Shown here piece by piece: positions 36,556 to 45,138 of a stretch of DNA of 64,000 nt (position 1 is the stretch's first letter; every line of letters starts with the position of its first letter). Where the stretch lies: positions 62,001 to 126,000 of the forward strand of contig NZ_JAUSVS010000005.1 of assembly GCF_030814835.1 (NCBI RefSeq), read 5' to 3'. This DNA is from Caulobacter ginsengisoli. GTDB taxonomy: Bacteria > Pseudomonadota > Alphaproteobacteria > Caulobacterales > Caulobacteraceae. Below the pieces are notes generated by a model, which was not told where the DNA came from, made no database searches, and saw only the letters and a list, made by a program, of their open reading frames with translations. The translations under genes were made by a program, and so were the position numbers.

Positions 36556-38817
36556 CTACTGACCGACCAGGGTGAACACCGCCGCCTCGCCCGTCACCGC
36601 CGAGCCGCATACCCAGACCTCGAACTCACCGGGCTCGGCGACCGGGACAAGGTCTTCGCCGATGAACTCCAGTTCTCGCCGGGCCAGGACGAAGCTGACC
36701 ACCCGGCTCTCGCCGGGCTTGAGCCGGACCTTCTGGAAGCCCTTCAGTTCGCGCACCGGCCGGGTCAGGCTGGCGACCTTGTCGTGGATGTAGAGCTGCA
36801 CGACCTCCTCGGCCTCGCGCTTGCCGGCGTTGGTGACCTTGGCGCTGACCCGGATCGTCCCGTCCCAGGCCAGGGTCGGTTCGCTCACCGCCGGCTTGTC
36901 ATAGCGGATGTCGCCATAGGTCAGGCCGTGGCCGAAGGCGAACAGGGCGGTATTGGCCGTCTCGCGGTAGCGGGCCTTGTATTCCGACGGCTTGCCGATG
37001 ACCTCCGGCCGGCCGGTGCCGCGGTGGCTGTAGTAGAAGGGTTCCTGGCCGCTCTCGAATGGGAAGCTGACCGGCAGGCGCCCGCTGGGGCCGGCGGCGC
37101 CGAACAGGATGTCGGCCACGGCGTTGCCGGTCTCGGTCCCCAGGAACCAGGTCGCCAGGATGGCCCGGGCATTGCGGGCCGCGCCGCTGAGCGCCAGGGC
37201 CCGGCCGCTGCGCAGCATCACCACCATGGGTTTCCCGGTCGCCGCCATGGCCTCGACCAGGGCCTGCTGGTCGGGGGGCAGGACGATGGCGGTGCGGGAC
37301 TGGGCCTCGCCGGACATGGCATTGCCCTCGCCGACGGCCAGCAGGATCACCTCGGCGGCGCGGGCGGCGGCCAGGGCCTGGTCGAGGCCGCCGGCGATGG
37401 GCGACTCGATATCGCAGCCCTTCACGACGGTCAGCTCGCCGGGATTGGTGAGTTGGCTGCCGATGCCTGCCGCCAGACTGACTCCCAGCCGCCGGTCGGC
37501 GAAGGGCGCCCAGGGGCCGTTGAGGTTGGCCACATCGTCGGCGAAGGGCCCGACCAGGGCGATGCGGGTCGTGCGGGCCAGCGGCAGCAGGTTGCCGTCG
37601 TTCTTCAGCAGCACGATGGATTTGCGGCCGGCCTCGCGACTCAGGGCCCGGGCGGTCGGGGTCAGGGAGCGGGTCGCCTCCTTCTCGGCGTCCAACGAGC
37701 GGAACGGGTCGTCGAAGAGGCCCAGCGCCTTCTTGACGAAAAGAACGCGGCGCACCGACTCATCCACCGCGCTCATCGGCACGGAGCCGTCGGCGACCAG
37801 GCCCGGCAGGTGCTTGATGTAGAGGCCGCTGGCCATGCTCATATCGACCCCGGCCAGCAGGGCCAGGCGCGCGGCGTCGCGGTCGTCCCTGGCGTAGCCG
37901 TGGGCGACCAGTTCCAGGTCCGACTCGTAGTCGCTGACCACGAAGCCCTTGAACCCCCACTGCCGGCGCAGCACGTCGGTCAGCAGGCGGCGGCTGGCGC
38001 TGGCCGGCACGCCGTTGATGTCGTTGAAGCCGCTCATGGTCGACAGGGCGCCGGCCAGGAACGCTTGTCTGAAAGGCGGCAGATAGACCTCGTAGAGGGT
38101 CTGGTCCGACAGCTCGACGCTGTTGTAGTCCATGCCGGCCCCGACCGCCCCGTAGGCGGCCATGTGTTTGGGACAGGCCAGCAGGCTGTCTGGATCGCGC
38201 AGGTCCCTGCCCTGGAAGCCCCGGACCCGCGCCTCGGCGAAGAGGCGGCCCAGCAGCACGTCCTCGCCCGCCCCCTCGGCGGCCCGGCCCCAGCGCTGGT
38301 CGCGGGCGATGTCGACCATCGGGGCGAAGGTCCAGTGCAGGCCGAACGCCGTCGCCTCGAGGGCCGCGGCCCGGGCGGTGCGCTGGGCCAGGTCCGGCTC
38401 GAAGCTGGCCGCTTCGCCCAGGCCAATGGGGAAGACGGTGTGGAAGCCATGGATGACGTCGGCGCCGAAGATGAGCGGGATCTTCAGCCGCGATTCCTCG
38501 GTGGCCACCTTCTGCAGCCGCCGGCCGGCCGCCACGCCCGCCCCGTTGAACAGCCCGCCCAGCCGCCCGGCCCGAATCTCGGCCTCGGCCTTCTGGCCGT
38601 TGGTCTCGCGGTAGTCGGGATTGACCCTGGCGAAGGTCTCGGGGAGCCGCAGCAGGTCGCCCATCAGGGTCAGCTGGCCGGCCTTCTCCTCGACCGTCAT
38701 CTGGCCGATCAGGCCCTCGATCATCGAATCGCTATCCGCCATCGCCCGGCCTCCCCAGGCCAGCATGGCCAGCATCATCGCCCCGCCCATCATCTCACGT
38801 CGGGTGGCGGCGGGCAT
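36556..38817 (-). CDS. bglX: Exported beta-glucosidase, GH3
   Basis: A protein of 753 residues. A signal sequence with paired arginines ([24 protein letters not shown]) suggests export, possibly by Tat. The GH3 N-terminal barrel has [37 protein letters not shown] residues, and the nucleophile Asp in [12 protein letters not shown]. The C-terminal sandwich domain and FnIII-like closing domain ([21 protein letters not shown]) are present. It removes beta-linked glucose or xylose from oligosaccharides in the periplasm. The ATG at 38817 has GGAG 6 bases upstream. It leads the purC-xth run. Confidence 0.92.
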   Translation of the reverse strand: MPAATRREMMGGAMMLAMLAWGGRAMADSDSMIEGLIGQMTVEEKAGQLTLMGDLLRLPETFARVNPDYRETNGQKAEAEIRAGRLGGLFNGAGVAAGRRLQKVATEESRLKIPLIFGADVIHGFHTVFPIGLGEAASFEPDLAQRTARAAALEATAFGLHWTFAPMVDIARDQRWGRAAEGAGEDVLLGRLFAEARVRGFQGRDLRDPDSLLACPKHMAAYGAVGAGMDYNSVELSDQTLYEVYLPPFRQAFLAGALSTMSGFNDINGVPASASRRLLTDVLRRQWGFKGFVVSDYESDLELVAHGYARDDRDAARLALLAGVDMSMASGLYIKHLPGLVADGSVPMSAVDESVRRVLFVKKALGLFDDPFRSLDAEKEATRSLTPTARALSREAGRKSIVLLKNDGNLLPLARTTRIALVGPFADDVANLNGPWAPFADRRLGVSLAAGIGSQLTNPGELTVVKGCDIESPIAGGLDQALAAARAAEVILLAVGEGNAMSGEAQSRTAIVLPPDQQALVEAMAATGKPMVVMLRSGRALALSGAARNARAILATWFLGTETGNAVADILFGAAGPSGRLPVSFPFESGQEPFYYSHRGTGRPEVIGKPSEYKARYRETANTALFAFGHGLTYGDIRYDKPAVSEPTLAWDGTIRVSAKVTNAGKREAEEVVQLYIHDKVASLTRPVRELKGFQKVRLKPGESRVVSFVLARRELEFIGEDLVPVAEPGEFEVWVCGSAVTGEAAVFTLVGQ

Positions 38818-38950
38818 GTGGGACTCCAAAGGGACAGGGACGGAACTTGCCGTGTGGGTCTGCGACCCGCAAGACCGCTCGCCTCGCTTGACCCGTCGTC
38901 GTGATAATGGCACGCACATTGCCAATAGATCGCGACCTGAAAGGCCCGGC

Positions 38951-39841
38951 ATGGACGTCCTGCGCACACCCGATGACCGCTTCGAGAACCTGCTCGACTG
39001 GCCGTATGCGCCCCACTACCTGACCATCACCGACGCCGACGGCACGGACCTGCGGATCCACTATGTCGACGAAGGCCCCCGCGACGGGGCGGTCGTGCTG
39101 CTGATGCATGGCGAGCCCAGCTGGGCCTATCTCTACCGCCACATCATCAGGTCGCTGGTCGCCGACGGCCGGCGGGTGATCGCCCCGGACCTCATCGGCT
39201 TTGGCCGCTCCGACAAGCCGGCCAGCCGCACCGACTATACCTACGAGCGCCATGTCGCCTGGATGAGCGACTGGCTGCTGCAGCTGGGCCTCACCGACAT
39301 CACCCTGTTCTGCCAGGACTGGGGCGGGCTGATCGGCCTCAGACTGGTCGCCGCCTTCCCCGAGCGCTTCGCCGCGGTGGTCGCCGGCAATACCGGCCTG
39401 CCGACGGGGGCGGGCCTGACCGACGGCTTCAAGGCCTGGCTGGAATTCAGCCAGTCGGTCCCGCAGATGCCCATCGGCATGCTGCTGAACGGCGGTTCGG
39501 GCCGCGACTTGCTCCCCGAAGAAATCGCCGCCTACGACGCCCCCTTCCCGGACGAGACCTACAAGGAGGGCGCGCGGCAGTTCCCGACCCTGGTGCCGAT
39601 CACCCCCGAGCACGGCTCGGTGGCCGAGAACCTGGCCGCCTGGAAGGTGCTGGAGACCTTCAACAAGCCCTTCGTCACCGCCTTCAGCGACGGCGACCCG
39701 GTCAGCAAGGGCGGCGAGCGGATCTTCCAGGAGCGCATCCCCGGCGCCCGGGGCCAGAGCCATGTCACCCTGTCGGGGGGCCACTTCCTGCAGGAAGACA
39801 GCCCTGTGGCCATCGCTGCGCTCATCGACAACCTGCTCTAG
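38951..39841 (+). CDS. dhmA: Haloalkane dehalogenase, subfamily I
   Basis: A protein of 296 residues with all landmarks of HLD-I enzymes. It has [12 protein letters not shown] (53 on), [13 protein letters not shown], the nucleophile Asp123 with halide-binding Trp124 in CQDWGG, and the base His278 in SGGHFLQED. It hydrolyses carbon-halogen bonds of haloalkanes to alcohols in the cytoplasm. The ATG at 38951 lies in the gap divergent from GH3. The DUF1330 gene follows 12 bases later, probably co-transcribed. Substrate range cannot be inferred. Confidence 0.88.
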   Translation: MDVLRTPDDRFENLLDWPYAPHYLTITDADGTDLRIHYVDEGPRDGAVVLLMHGEPSWAYLYRHIIRSLVADGRRVIAPDLIGFGRSDKPASRTDYTYERHVAWMSDWLLQLGLTDITLFCQDWGGLIGLRLVAAFPERFAAVVAGNTGLPTGAGLTDGFKAWLEFSQSVPQMPIGMLLNGGSGRDLLPEEIAAYDAPFPDETYKEGARQFPTLVPITPEHGSVAENLAAWKVLETFNKPFVTAFSDGDPVSKGGERIFQERIPGARGQSHVTLSGGHFLQEDSPVAIAALIDNLL

Positions 39842-39853
39842 GGATTTTCGCAC

Positions 39854-40261
39854 ATGAAGGTCGTCAACCACGTCTTCCCGCCCCAGGACCAGGCCATGGC
39901 CTTCTTCGGCGCGGCCGAGGACGGCCCGTTCGTCATGGTCAACCTGCTGCGCTTCAAGGACCGCGCCGAGTACGAGGACGGCGACCGGGGCCTCACCGGG
40001 CGCGAAGCCTATCGGATCTACGGTGACGCGGTGTCGAAGCTGGTCGAGGGTCTGGGCGGCAGGATCTGGTTCAGCGGCGACGTCACCGGGCTCCTTCTGG
40101 GCGAGGTCGAGGACCTCTGGGACATGGTGGCGATGGCGGAGTATCCGTCGCTGGCGGCGTTCCGGGGCATGGCCATGTCGGCTGAGATGCACGCCATCGA
40201 GCACCACCGCATGGCGGGGCTGGCGGGGCAGTTGAACATCAAGACCAAGCCGAGGGAGTAG
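39854..40261 (+). CDS. DUF1330 family protein
   Basis: A protein of 135 residues with the dimeric alpha/beta-barrel pattern of DUF1330: FFGAAEDGPFVMVNLLRFKDRAEYEDG, GREAYRIYGDAVSKLVEGLGGRIWFSG, then MVAMAEYPSLAAFRGMAMSAEMHAIEHHRMAGL. Family members are related to EthD/ABM-type folds and mostly lack a known reaction. It follows the dehalogenase by 12 bases. Its stop lies inside the hairpin shared with the convergent nitroreductase. Confidence 0.85.
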   Translation: MKVVNHVFPPQDQAMAFFGAAEDGPFVMVNLLRFKDRAEYEDGDRGLTGREAYRIYGDAVSKLVEGLGGRIWFSGDVTGLLLGEVEDLWDMVAMAEYPSLAAFRGMAMSAEMHAIEHHRMAGLAGQLNIKTKPRE

Positions 40262-40320
40262 GGACTAGGGATTAGGGATTGGCGCGCTAACCCCTGGTCC
40301 CTCGCCCCTAACCCCTACTC
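40256..40320. terminator. Bidirectional foldback (R5) between convergent genes
   Basis: GAGTAGGG at 40256 and CCCCTACTC ending at 40320 pair. The inner AGGGATT/TAGGG units pair imperfectly with CTAACCCC runs. Both gene stops (40259-40261 and 40315-40317) fall inside the arms. It probably ends transcription from both sides. Confidence 0.55.
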
Positions 40321-41001
40321 GTCGAACCCCACGAACACCACCGCCTCGTCCACCGACTTGCGCCGCGACACCACCGCATTGGCCGGGAAGCTGTCCTCGG
40401 GCCAGCCCATGGCCACGCAGATCATGATCACCTGGTCCCCGGGGATGCCGGCATGCTCGCGCACCACCGGCGACTGCATGATGCCCTGGCTGTTGATCAC
40501 GCAGCCCAGGCCGCGCGACCAGGCGGCGTTGACCAGGGCGTTGGTCACCGCCCCGCAGTCGAACGGGCCGATGTCGCCGCCATGGATCGAGCGGTCAAAG
40601 GTCACCACGATGGAGACCGGGGCGTCGAACTGGCGAAAGCCGCGCATCACCCAGTCCAGACGCTTTTCCTTGTTGTCGCGCTCGATGCCCATGGCCCCGA
40701 ACAGCTGCTTGGCGATCTCGATCTGCCGCTCGCGGTGAACGCCGGCGTATTCGCCATGGCTGCGGAACTCGCGGGAGTGAGGCACCCCGGCCAGGTTGCG
40801 CTCGGTGTTGCCGGCCCGGATGCGGTCCAGCACCTCGCCGGCCACGACATAGAAGTTCCAGGGCTGGGTGTTCAGCGACGAGGGCGCCCGCATGGCCAGC
40901 TCGACGACCTCGCGGATCAGCGCCTTGGGCACGGGGTCGGGTTTGTAGCCCCGGATGCTGCGGCGGCCGAGGACGACGTCGTCGAAGGTGGGGGCGGTCA
41001 T
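40315..41001 (-). CDS. Nitroreductase-family flavoprotein
   Basis: A protein of 228 residues. It has RRSIRGYKPDPVPKALI, MRAPSSLNTQPWNFYVV (FMN-binding) and SRGLGCVINSQGIMQSP, all typical of FMN-dependent nitroreductases. The end SVDEAVVFVGFDE is also usual. It reduces nitro-aromatics or quinones with NAD(P)H, or may have another flavin role; the natural substrate is unknown. It is monocistronic and convergent with DUF1330. Confidence 0.88.
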   Translation of the reverse strand: MTAPTFDDVVLGRRSIRGYKPDPVPKALIREVVELAMRAPSSLNTQPWNFYVVAGEVLDRIRAGNTERNLAGVPHSREFRSHGEYAGVHRERQIEIAKQLFGAMGIERDNKEKRLDWVMRGFRQFDAPVSIVVTFDRSIHGGDIGPFDCGAVTNALVNAAWSRGLGCVINSQGIMQSPVVREHAGIPGDQVIMICVAMGWPEDSFPANAVVSRRKSVDEAVVFVGFDE

Positions 41002-41070
41002 GGCGGGGTCTCGCAGTCAGGGGCGCAGAACGCTCTAACGTCCTGTCGCGGCGTCAGCCAACCCCACCAC

Positions 41071-41208
41071 CGTCATTCCAGGCCTTGTGCCTGGAATCCC
41101 GCCGTCCGCCGCACGTGAGAGTGGCCGTGGAGCGTCACCGGCCCAGCGTCACCACCGCCTTTGCAGCGAGCGGAAGGCGGGATCCTGGGCACAGGGCCCA
41201 GGATGACG
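41071..41208. repeat. Foldback repeat R6
   Basis: The 33-base arms at 41071-41103 and 41176-41208 are imperfect inverted repeats: CGTCATTCCAGGC against GCCCAGGATGACG, ending CCCGCC/GGCGGG. Each arm is also a small hairpin. It fills the 242-base gap between the nitroreductase start and the sulfatase 3' end. Confidence 0.75.
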
Positions 41209-41243
41209 TGAGAGGGGTGGAGCGGACGGCGCTCAAATCCCGA

Positions 41244-42905
41244 TCAGTTGTTCCAATAGATATACTCATCGCCCGGCTTGTCCGGCACGCCCAGCGGGTG
41301 GTCGATGGGGATCGGGCCCTGCAGCAGCGAGGGCCAGCTGGACTTGGCCATCTGGGCGTCCTGGCGCTTCAGCTCGGCCATCAGCTCGGCGACCTTGGCG
41401 GGATTGGCGGCGGCCAGGTTGACCTTCTCGGTGGGGTCTTTGCTGAGGTCGAACAGCCAGACCTTGTTGGGGTCGGGCAGGACCTGCAGCTTCCAGTCGC
41501 CGACCCGGATCATCTTGTAGGCCCCCGAGCGCCAGAACAGCGCCTGGTGCGGCCGGTCCTTGCTGAGGCCGGTCAGGTAGGGGATCAGGTTGACCCCGTC
41601 GATGACCCGGTCGGCCGGGACCTTGGCCCCGGCGGCGCCGGCGGCGGTGGCGAAGATGTCGACATGGCCGGCCGGATAGGCATAGCGCTCGCCCGCCTTC
41701 AGCACCGCCGGCCAGCGCAGGAAGAAGGGCACATGCACGCCGCCCTCGAAGAAGCTGGCCTTCCAGCCGCGATAGGGCCGGTTGATGTCGGGCAGGCCGA
41801 TATAGTTGGCCCCGCCGTTGTCGCTGGTGAAGATCACCAGGGTGTTGTCGTCCAGGCCCTGGGCCTTCAGCTCGGCCATCACCCGGCCGATGTTGCGGTC
41901 CAGGTTGCGGATCATGGCCGCATAGACCCGCAGGCGGTGGTCCTTGATCTGGGGCAGGGCGTCGTAGTCGGCTTTGGTCGCCTGCAGCGGCGTGTGGATG
42001 CCGTTATAGGCCAGGTACATGAAGAACGGCCGGTTCCGGTTGGCGCCGATGGCCTTGATCGCCTCATTGGTCAGGTAGTCGGTCATGTAGGCGTTGGGCT
42101 TGAAGCGCGGCCCGCCGTTGTACTGGACCATGTAGGGCAGGTTGGCCCACAGGAACTTGTCGATCGGGTCGAAGTCCTGCTTGGAGTTCTCCACGTTCGG
42201 GTCGTTCTCGGGCAGGTACATCGAGGCGCCGGCGATGAAGCCCAGGCTCTCGTCGAAGCCCTGGTCCTCGGGCCGCGTGCCCTTCTTGCCGCCCAGGTGC
42301 CACTTGCCGAAATGCAGGGTGTGATAGCCCTGGGCCTTGAGCATCTCGGCGATGGTCACTTCGTTCGAGGGCACGGCCTCGTCATCGACGTTCTTGGGGT
42401 TGTCCTTGACCAGTTCGCGGTTGAAGCGCGGCGGGTGGGTCGAGCCGGGGGTCTTGAAGGTGCCGACCAGCCGCGAGAAGCCGACCGGGGTGGGGGTGAA
42501 CTCGAAGCCGAACCGCTGCGGATAGCGGCCGGTCATGATCGCCGCGCGCGAGGGGGCGCAGGTGGCGTTGCCGGCGTAGCCGTTCTCCAGATTCACGCCC
42601 TGGCGGCCGATGGCGTCGATGTTGGGGGTCGGGACCGCGCCATTGGCCACGCCGCCGCCGTTGAAGGTGATGTCGTTGAAGCCCATGTCGTCGACCAGGA
42701 TGAAGACGATGTTGGGCGGCCGCTTGCCGGGGGGCTGGGCGGCCGTCGCCGGGCCCTGCTGCCAGGTCACCGGCATGTTCTCGGCGATGTGGGGCTGGGT
42801 CCATTTGCCGACCTTCAGGACAATCCAGGCCCGGTTGAGATAGGCCACGCCGGCCAGCACCACCAATGTGGCGAGCACAATCCCCGCCCCCCGCAGGATT
42901 TTCAT
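41244..42905 (-). CDS. Arylsulfatase, membrane-anchored
   Basis: A protein of 553 residues. One N-terminal membrane helix (AGIVLATLVVLAGVAYL) holds it facing the periplasm. The sulfatase domain begins PNIVFILVDDMGFND with Asp72/Asp73 as metal ligands. C116 in CAPSRAAIMTG is the cysteine converted to formylglycine. HFGKWHLGG and IFTSDNGGANY supply further ligands. It cleaves sulfate esters, perhaps from glycans. Activation needs a formylglycine-generating enzyme, not seen in this window. Monocistronic; divergent from a small membrane-protein gene. Confidence 0.94.
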   Translation of the reverse strand: MKILRGAGIVLATLVVLAGVAYLNRAWIVLKVGKWTQPHIAENMPVTWQQGPATAAQPPGKRPPNIVFILVDDMGFNDITFNGGGVANGAVPTPNIDAIGRQGVNLENGYAGNATCAPSRAAIMTGRYPQRFGFEFTPTPVGFSRLVGTFKTPGSTHPPRFNRELVKDNPKNVDDEAVPSNEVTIAEMLKAQGYHTLHFGKWHLGGKKGTRPEDQGFDESLGFIAGASMYLPENDPNVENSKQDFDPIDKFLWANLPYMVQYNGGPRFKPNAYMTDYLTNEAIKAIGANRNRPFFMYLAYNGIHTPLQATKADYDALPQIKDHRLRVYAAMIRNLDRNIGRVMAELKAQGLDDNTLVIFTSDNGGANYIGLPDINRPYRGWKASFFEGGVHVPFFLRWPAVLKAGERYAYPAGHVDIFATAAGAAGAKVPADRVIDGVNLIPYLTGLSKDRPHQALFWRSGAYKMIRVGDWKLQVLPDPNKVWLFDLSKDPTEKVNLAAANPAKVAELMAELKRQDAQMAKSSWPSLLQGPIPIDHPLGVPDKPGDEYIYWNN

Positions 42906-42941
42906 GGCCGCATCCTCCCTGTCGACGGCGGCGACAATATA

Positions 42942-42966
42942 TTGACATTCATCGTGCCGCTAGATG
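42942..42966 (+). promoter_or_regulatory. Predicted promoter TTGACA-N11-GCTAGATG
   Basis: TTGACA (42942-42947), an 11-base spacer, and GCTAGATG (42959-42966) match the alphaproteobacterial consensus well. The upstream ATG at 42964 lies inside the -10 element, so the gene must start at 42976. Confidence 0.65.
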
Positions 42967-42975
42967 TCATGCGGC

Positions 42976-43356
42976 ATGCGGTTCATTCCCGTCATCGTGC
43001 TCGCCCTCATGGGGCTGATCAATCTGGGGCGCGGCGCCATCCACGCCTTCGCGCCCGACGGCGGCGCCCATTCCATCGCCGGGCTCGAGGCGACGCCGAC
43101 CGTGCTGTCGCTGTTCGCGACCCTGGGCCTGAGCCAGATGGCCAAGGGCGTGTTCGAGTTGGCCGTGGCGGCCCGCTGGCGCAGCCTTGTGCCGCTGTTC
43201 CTGGCCATGCAGGCGGTCGACACGGCCCTGGCCATGGCCAACCTCTACCTCTGGCGGCCGCTGCCGGTCACGGTTCCGGGCCAGCCGTTCAACCTGGCCC
43301 TGCTGGTCGTGCAGCTTATCGCCCTGGCCATCGCCCTGCGGCGGCCGGCGAAGTAG
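42976..43356 (+). CDS. Small four-helix membrane protein
   Basis: A protein of 126 residues with four membrane helices: VIVLALMGLINLGRGAIHAF, TVLSLFATLGLSQMAKGVF, LVPLFLAMQAVDTALAMA and LALLVVQLIALAIAL. It is DoxX/DUF4345-like in layout, but the family is not certain. The ATG at 42976 is preferred because the in-frame ATG at 42964 overlaps a predicted -10 element. With the transcript starting near 42972 it would be almost leaderless. Function unknown. Confidence 0.7.
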   Translation: MRFIPVIVLALMGLINLGRGAIHAFAPDGGAHSIAGLEATPTVLSLFATLGLSQMAKGVFELAVAARWRSLVPLFLAMQAVDTALAMANLYLWRPLPVTVPGQPFNLALLVVQLIALAIALRRPAK

Positions 43357-43449
43357 GGCTTCTCCTGACACGCGCGCCCGGCTGACTTGCGGCCCGACAT
43401 GTGGTTTCCTCACCGATCACTGATCGACCAAAGTCCGTGGGGGATTTGA

Positions 43450-43875
43450 ATGCAGATTATCGCCGCCATCGTGGCCGCCGGCCTGGCCATCAGCGCTTCC
43501 ATCGCGCCCGCCCCGGAGGGGACCGTCAAGCATCCGGACGCCAAGACCAAGCCCAGCTCGAGCTCCTCTTCGGGCTCGTCGTCCGGCTCGTCCGGCGGCG
43601 GGCCGGGCTCGACCGGCGACGTCCGGCTCAATGACGACGTCTCCAAGAAGAACGCCGACGTCGACAAGCGCAACGCCGAGGCGGCGGCCGACTACGCCCG
43701 CAAGCAGGCCGAGTACAACAAGCAGCAGGAGGCCTACCAGCAGGCCCAGCGCGACTACCAGACGCGCCTGGCCCAACAGAAGGCCGCCGCCCAGAAATAC
43801 GAAGCCGACAAGGCCGCCTGGGCCGCCAAGGTCGCCGCCTGCAAGGCCGGCGATGTCAGCCAGTGCGGAAGCTAG
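43450..43875 (+). CDS. Secreted Ser/Gly-linker coiled-coil protein (gene A of the 43450-46466 operon)
   Basis: A protein of 141 residues. A signal peptide (MQIIAAIVAAGLAISASIAP) is followed by a Ser/Gly-rich linker (about 36-56). A charged, Ala/Lys/Gln-rich segment predicted as a long coiled coil spans about 60-125 (KKNADVDKRNAEAAADYARK, YNKQQEAYQQAQRDYQ). It ends with two cysteines (ACKAGDVSQCGS) that may be disulfide-bonded. GGGGGA before ATTTGAATG is the ribosome-binding site. One base separates its stop from the next gene's GTG. I do not recognise a family. It is the first gene of the operon described in the findings. Confidence 0.8.
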   Translation: MQIIAAIVAAGLAISASIAPAPEGTVKHPDAKTKPSSSSSSGSSSGSSGGGPGSTGDVRLNDDVSKKNADVDKRNAEAAADYARKQAEYNKQQEAYQQAQRDYQTRLAQQKAAAQKYEADKAAWAAKVAACKAGDVSQCGS

Positions 43876-43876
43876 C

Positions 43877-44596
43877 GTGAGGACCGGGGCCGGCCTGATC
43901 GCCGCACTGGCCCTCACCGGGCTGGTCGCGGCCGGTCCGGCGCTGGCCCAGACCCGCGGCAGCCAGACCCAGCCCAAACCGACGACGGCCGCCCCGCCCC
44001 CCAGCCAGCCCAGTTCGACCCCGACCCGCACGGCGCCGACCACCATGCCGGTCGATCCGGGCAGCCTCAGCGGCATGCCGGCCGGCTCGCCGGCCCGGAC
44101 CGGGCCCGACTATGGCCCTGGCGGGACGACCACCACCCGGCCCCGCCGCAGCACGGCTCCCCCGCCGGAGGCCCCGCCCGCCGACGACATTCCCTATGTC
44201 GATCCCCCCGCCGCGCCGGGCTACGAATCGGCGACCGACGCCCCCATGAAGACCGCCGGCGGCCGTGCGCCGCCAACCGCGCCGTCCAGTCCGGCGACGC
44301 CGGCTGCGCCGTCCAGCGCGGCCGCCTCGGCTTCAGCGCCCGACGGCGACGCCACCGTCTCCGAAGTCATCATCACGAACACGCCGCAACCGCCAAGCCC
44401 GCCGGAACCGGCGCCGGCGCCGCCAACCCCGCCCTCGGACAACCAGACCCTGTGGATCGCCCTGGTCGGCCTGGCCGTCATGCTGGCCGCCGCCGCTCTG
44501 GGGCTGAAGCACCTGCTGACCCCACGCCTCAGCTTCCGGGTCCGGATGGACAACGGCGTGCAGTCGGCGCCCAGCCGCAAGGACGCCCTCGCATGA
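43877..44596 (+). CDS. Exported Pro/Thr/Ala-rich membrane-anchored protein (gene B1)
   Basis: A protein of 239 residues from the GTG at 43877, which has GGAAG 5 bases upstream; an ATG at 43853 within the previous gene is the alternative. A signal peptide ends near ALAQ. A low-complexity Pro/Thr/Ala/Ser stretch runs to about 190. A membrane helix (LWIALVGLAVMLAAAALGL) follows, then a basic tail (HLLTPRLSFRVRMDNGVQ). The topology would be a long unstructured periplasmic arm with a short cytoplasmic tail. It has the same plan as the gene at 45139. ATGA overlap with the next gene. No known family. Confidence 0.75.
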   Translation: MRTGAGLIAALALTGLVAAGPALAQTRGSQTQPKPTTAAPPPSQPSSTPTRTAPTTMPVDPGSLSGMPAGSPARTGPDYGPGGTTTTRPRRSTAPPPEAPPADDIPYVDPPAAPGYESATDAPMKTAGGRAPPTAPSSPATPAAPSSAAASASAPDGDATVSEVIITNTPQPPSPPEPAPAPPTPPSDNQTLWIALVGLAVMLAAAALGLKHLLTPRLSFRVRMDNGVQSAPSRKDALA

Positions 44597-45129
44597 GCGT
44601 CGCCCCCATCACCCTGCGGTCGTTCTTCCCGGACGGACGGACCAAGGACGTCTTCAAGCCGGTCATCGCGGCGGCCGGGGAGGCCGCCAAGGACCATCTG
44701 CCCAAGGCCGGCAAGTCGGCCTTCATCGCGGTGATGGGTTCGGCCCTGGACCAGATGCTGTCCCTGCCGCTGGCCGGCGTGCTGGCCAGCCCCTGGACCA
44801 CCATCGCCGAGGTCACGGTCGCGCTGAAGGAGACGGCGCACGATCCGGAATCGACCGCCCTGGTCAGCCTGTTCAACCACGGCCTGACCTCCGCCCACCG
44901 GCCCAAGATCGACCTCATCTATGGCGGCAAGGCGCTGATGGCCATGGAGATGGGCCTGGACCTGACCATGGACCTCATCGGCGTCGCCCTGGAGGTCAAG
45001 GGCGGTAGGCTGCATGGGGTCAAGGCGGGGCACTGCCAGGGCATCGGCCTCTTTACGGCCTTCAACACCCCGCTGCTCAAGCACGATGGCCGCACCCTGC
45101 CCCTGGCTGGACGGGTCCGCTTCAAGTAG
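44593..45129 (+). CDS. Unknown soluble protein with HRPxxDLxYGGK motif (gene C1)
   Basis: A protein of 178 residues with no signal peptide or membrane helix. The N-terminal half is helical (AGKSAFIAVMGSALDQMLSL). The second half is strand-rich, with SAHRPKIDLIYGGKAL, LDLTMDLIGVALEVKGGRL, AGHCQGIGLF and a closing LPLAGRVRF. The same order appears in the protein at 45912, so the two are paralogues. The ATG overlaps the stop of B1 (ATGA). With its tail in the cytoplasm, B1 is the probable partner. Function not known. Confidence 0.8.
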   Translation: MSVAPITLRSFFPDGRTKDVFKPVIAAAGEAAKDHLPKAGKSAFIAVMGSALDQMLSLPLAGVLASPWTTIAEVTVALKETAHDPESTALVSLFNHGLTSAHRPKIDLIYGGKALMAMEMGLDLTMDLIGVALEVKGGRLHGVKAGHCQGIGLFTAFNTPLLKHDGRTLPLAGRVRFK

Positions 45130-45138
45130 CTTTGCGCC

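Noticed and set aside
36490..38904. An 804-residue open frame opposite GH3
   Set aside because: It is an antisense shadow of bglX caused by high GC; it is Gly/Gln/His/Arg-rich with no domain pattern.
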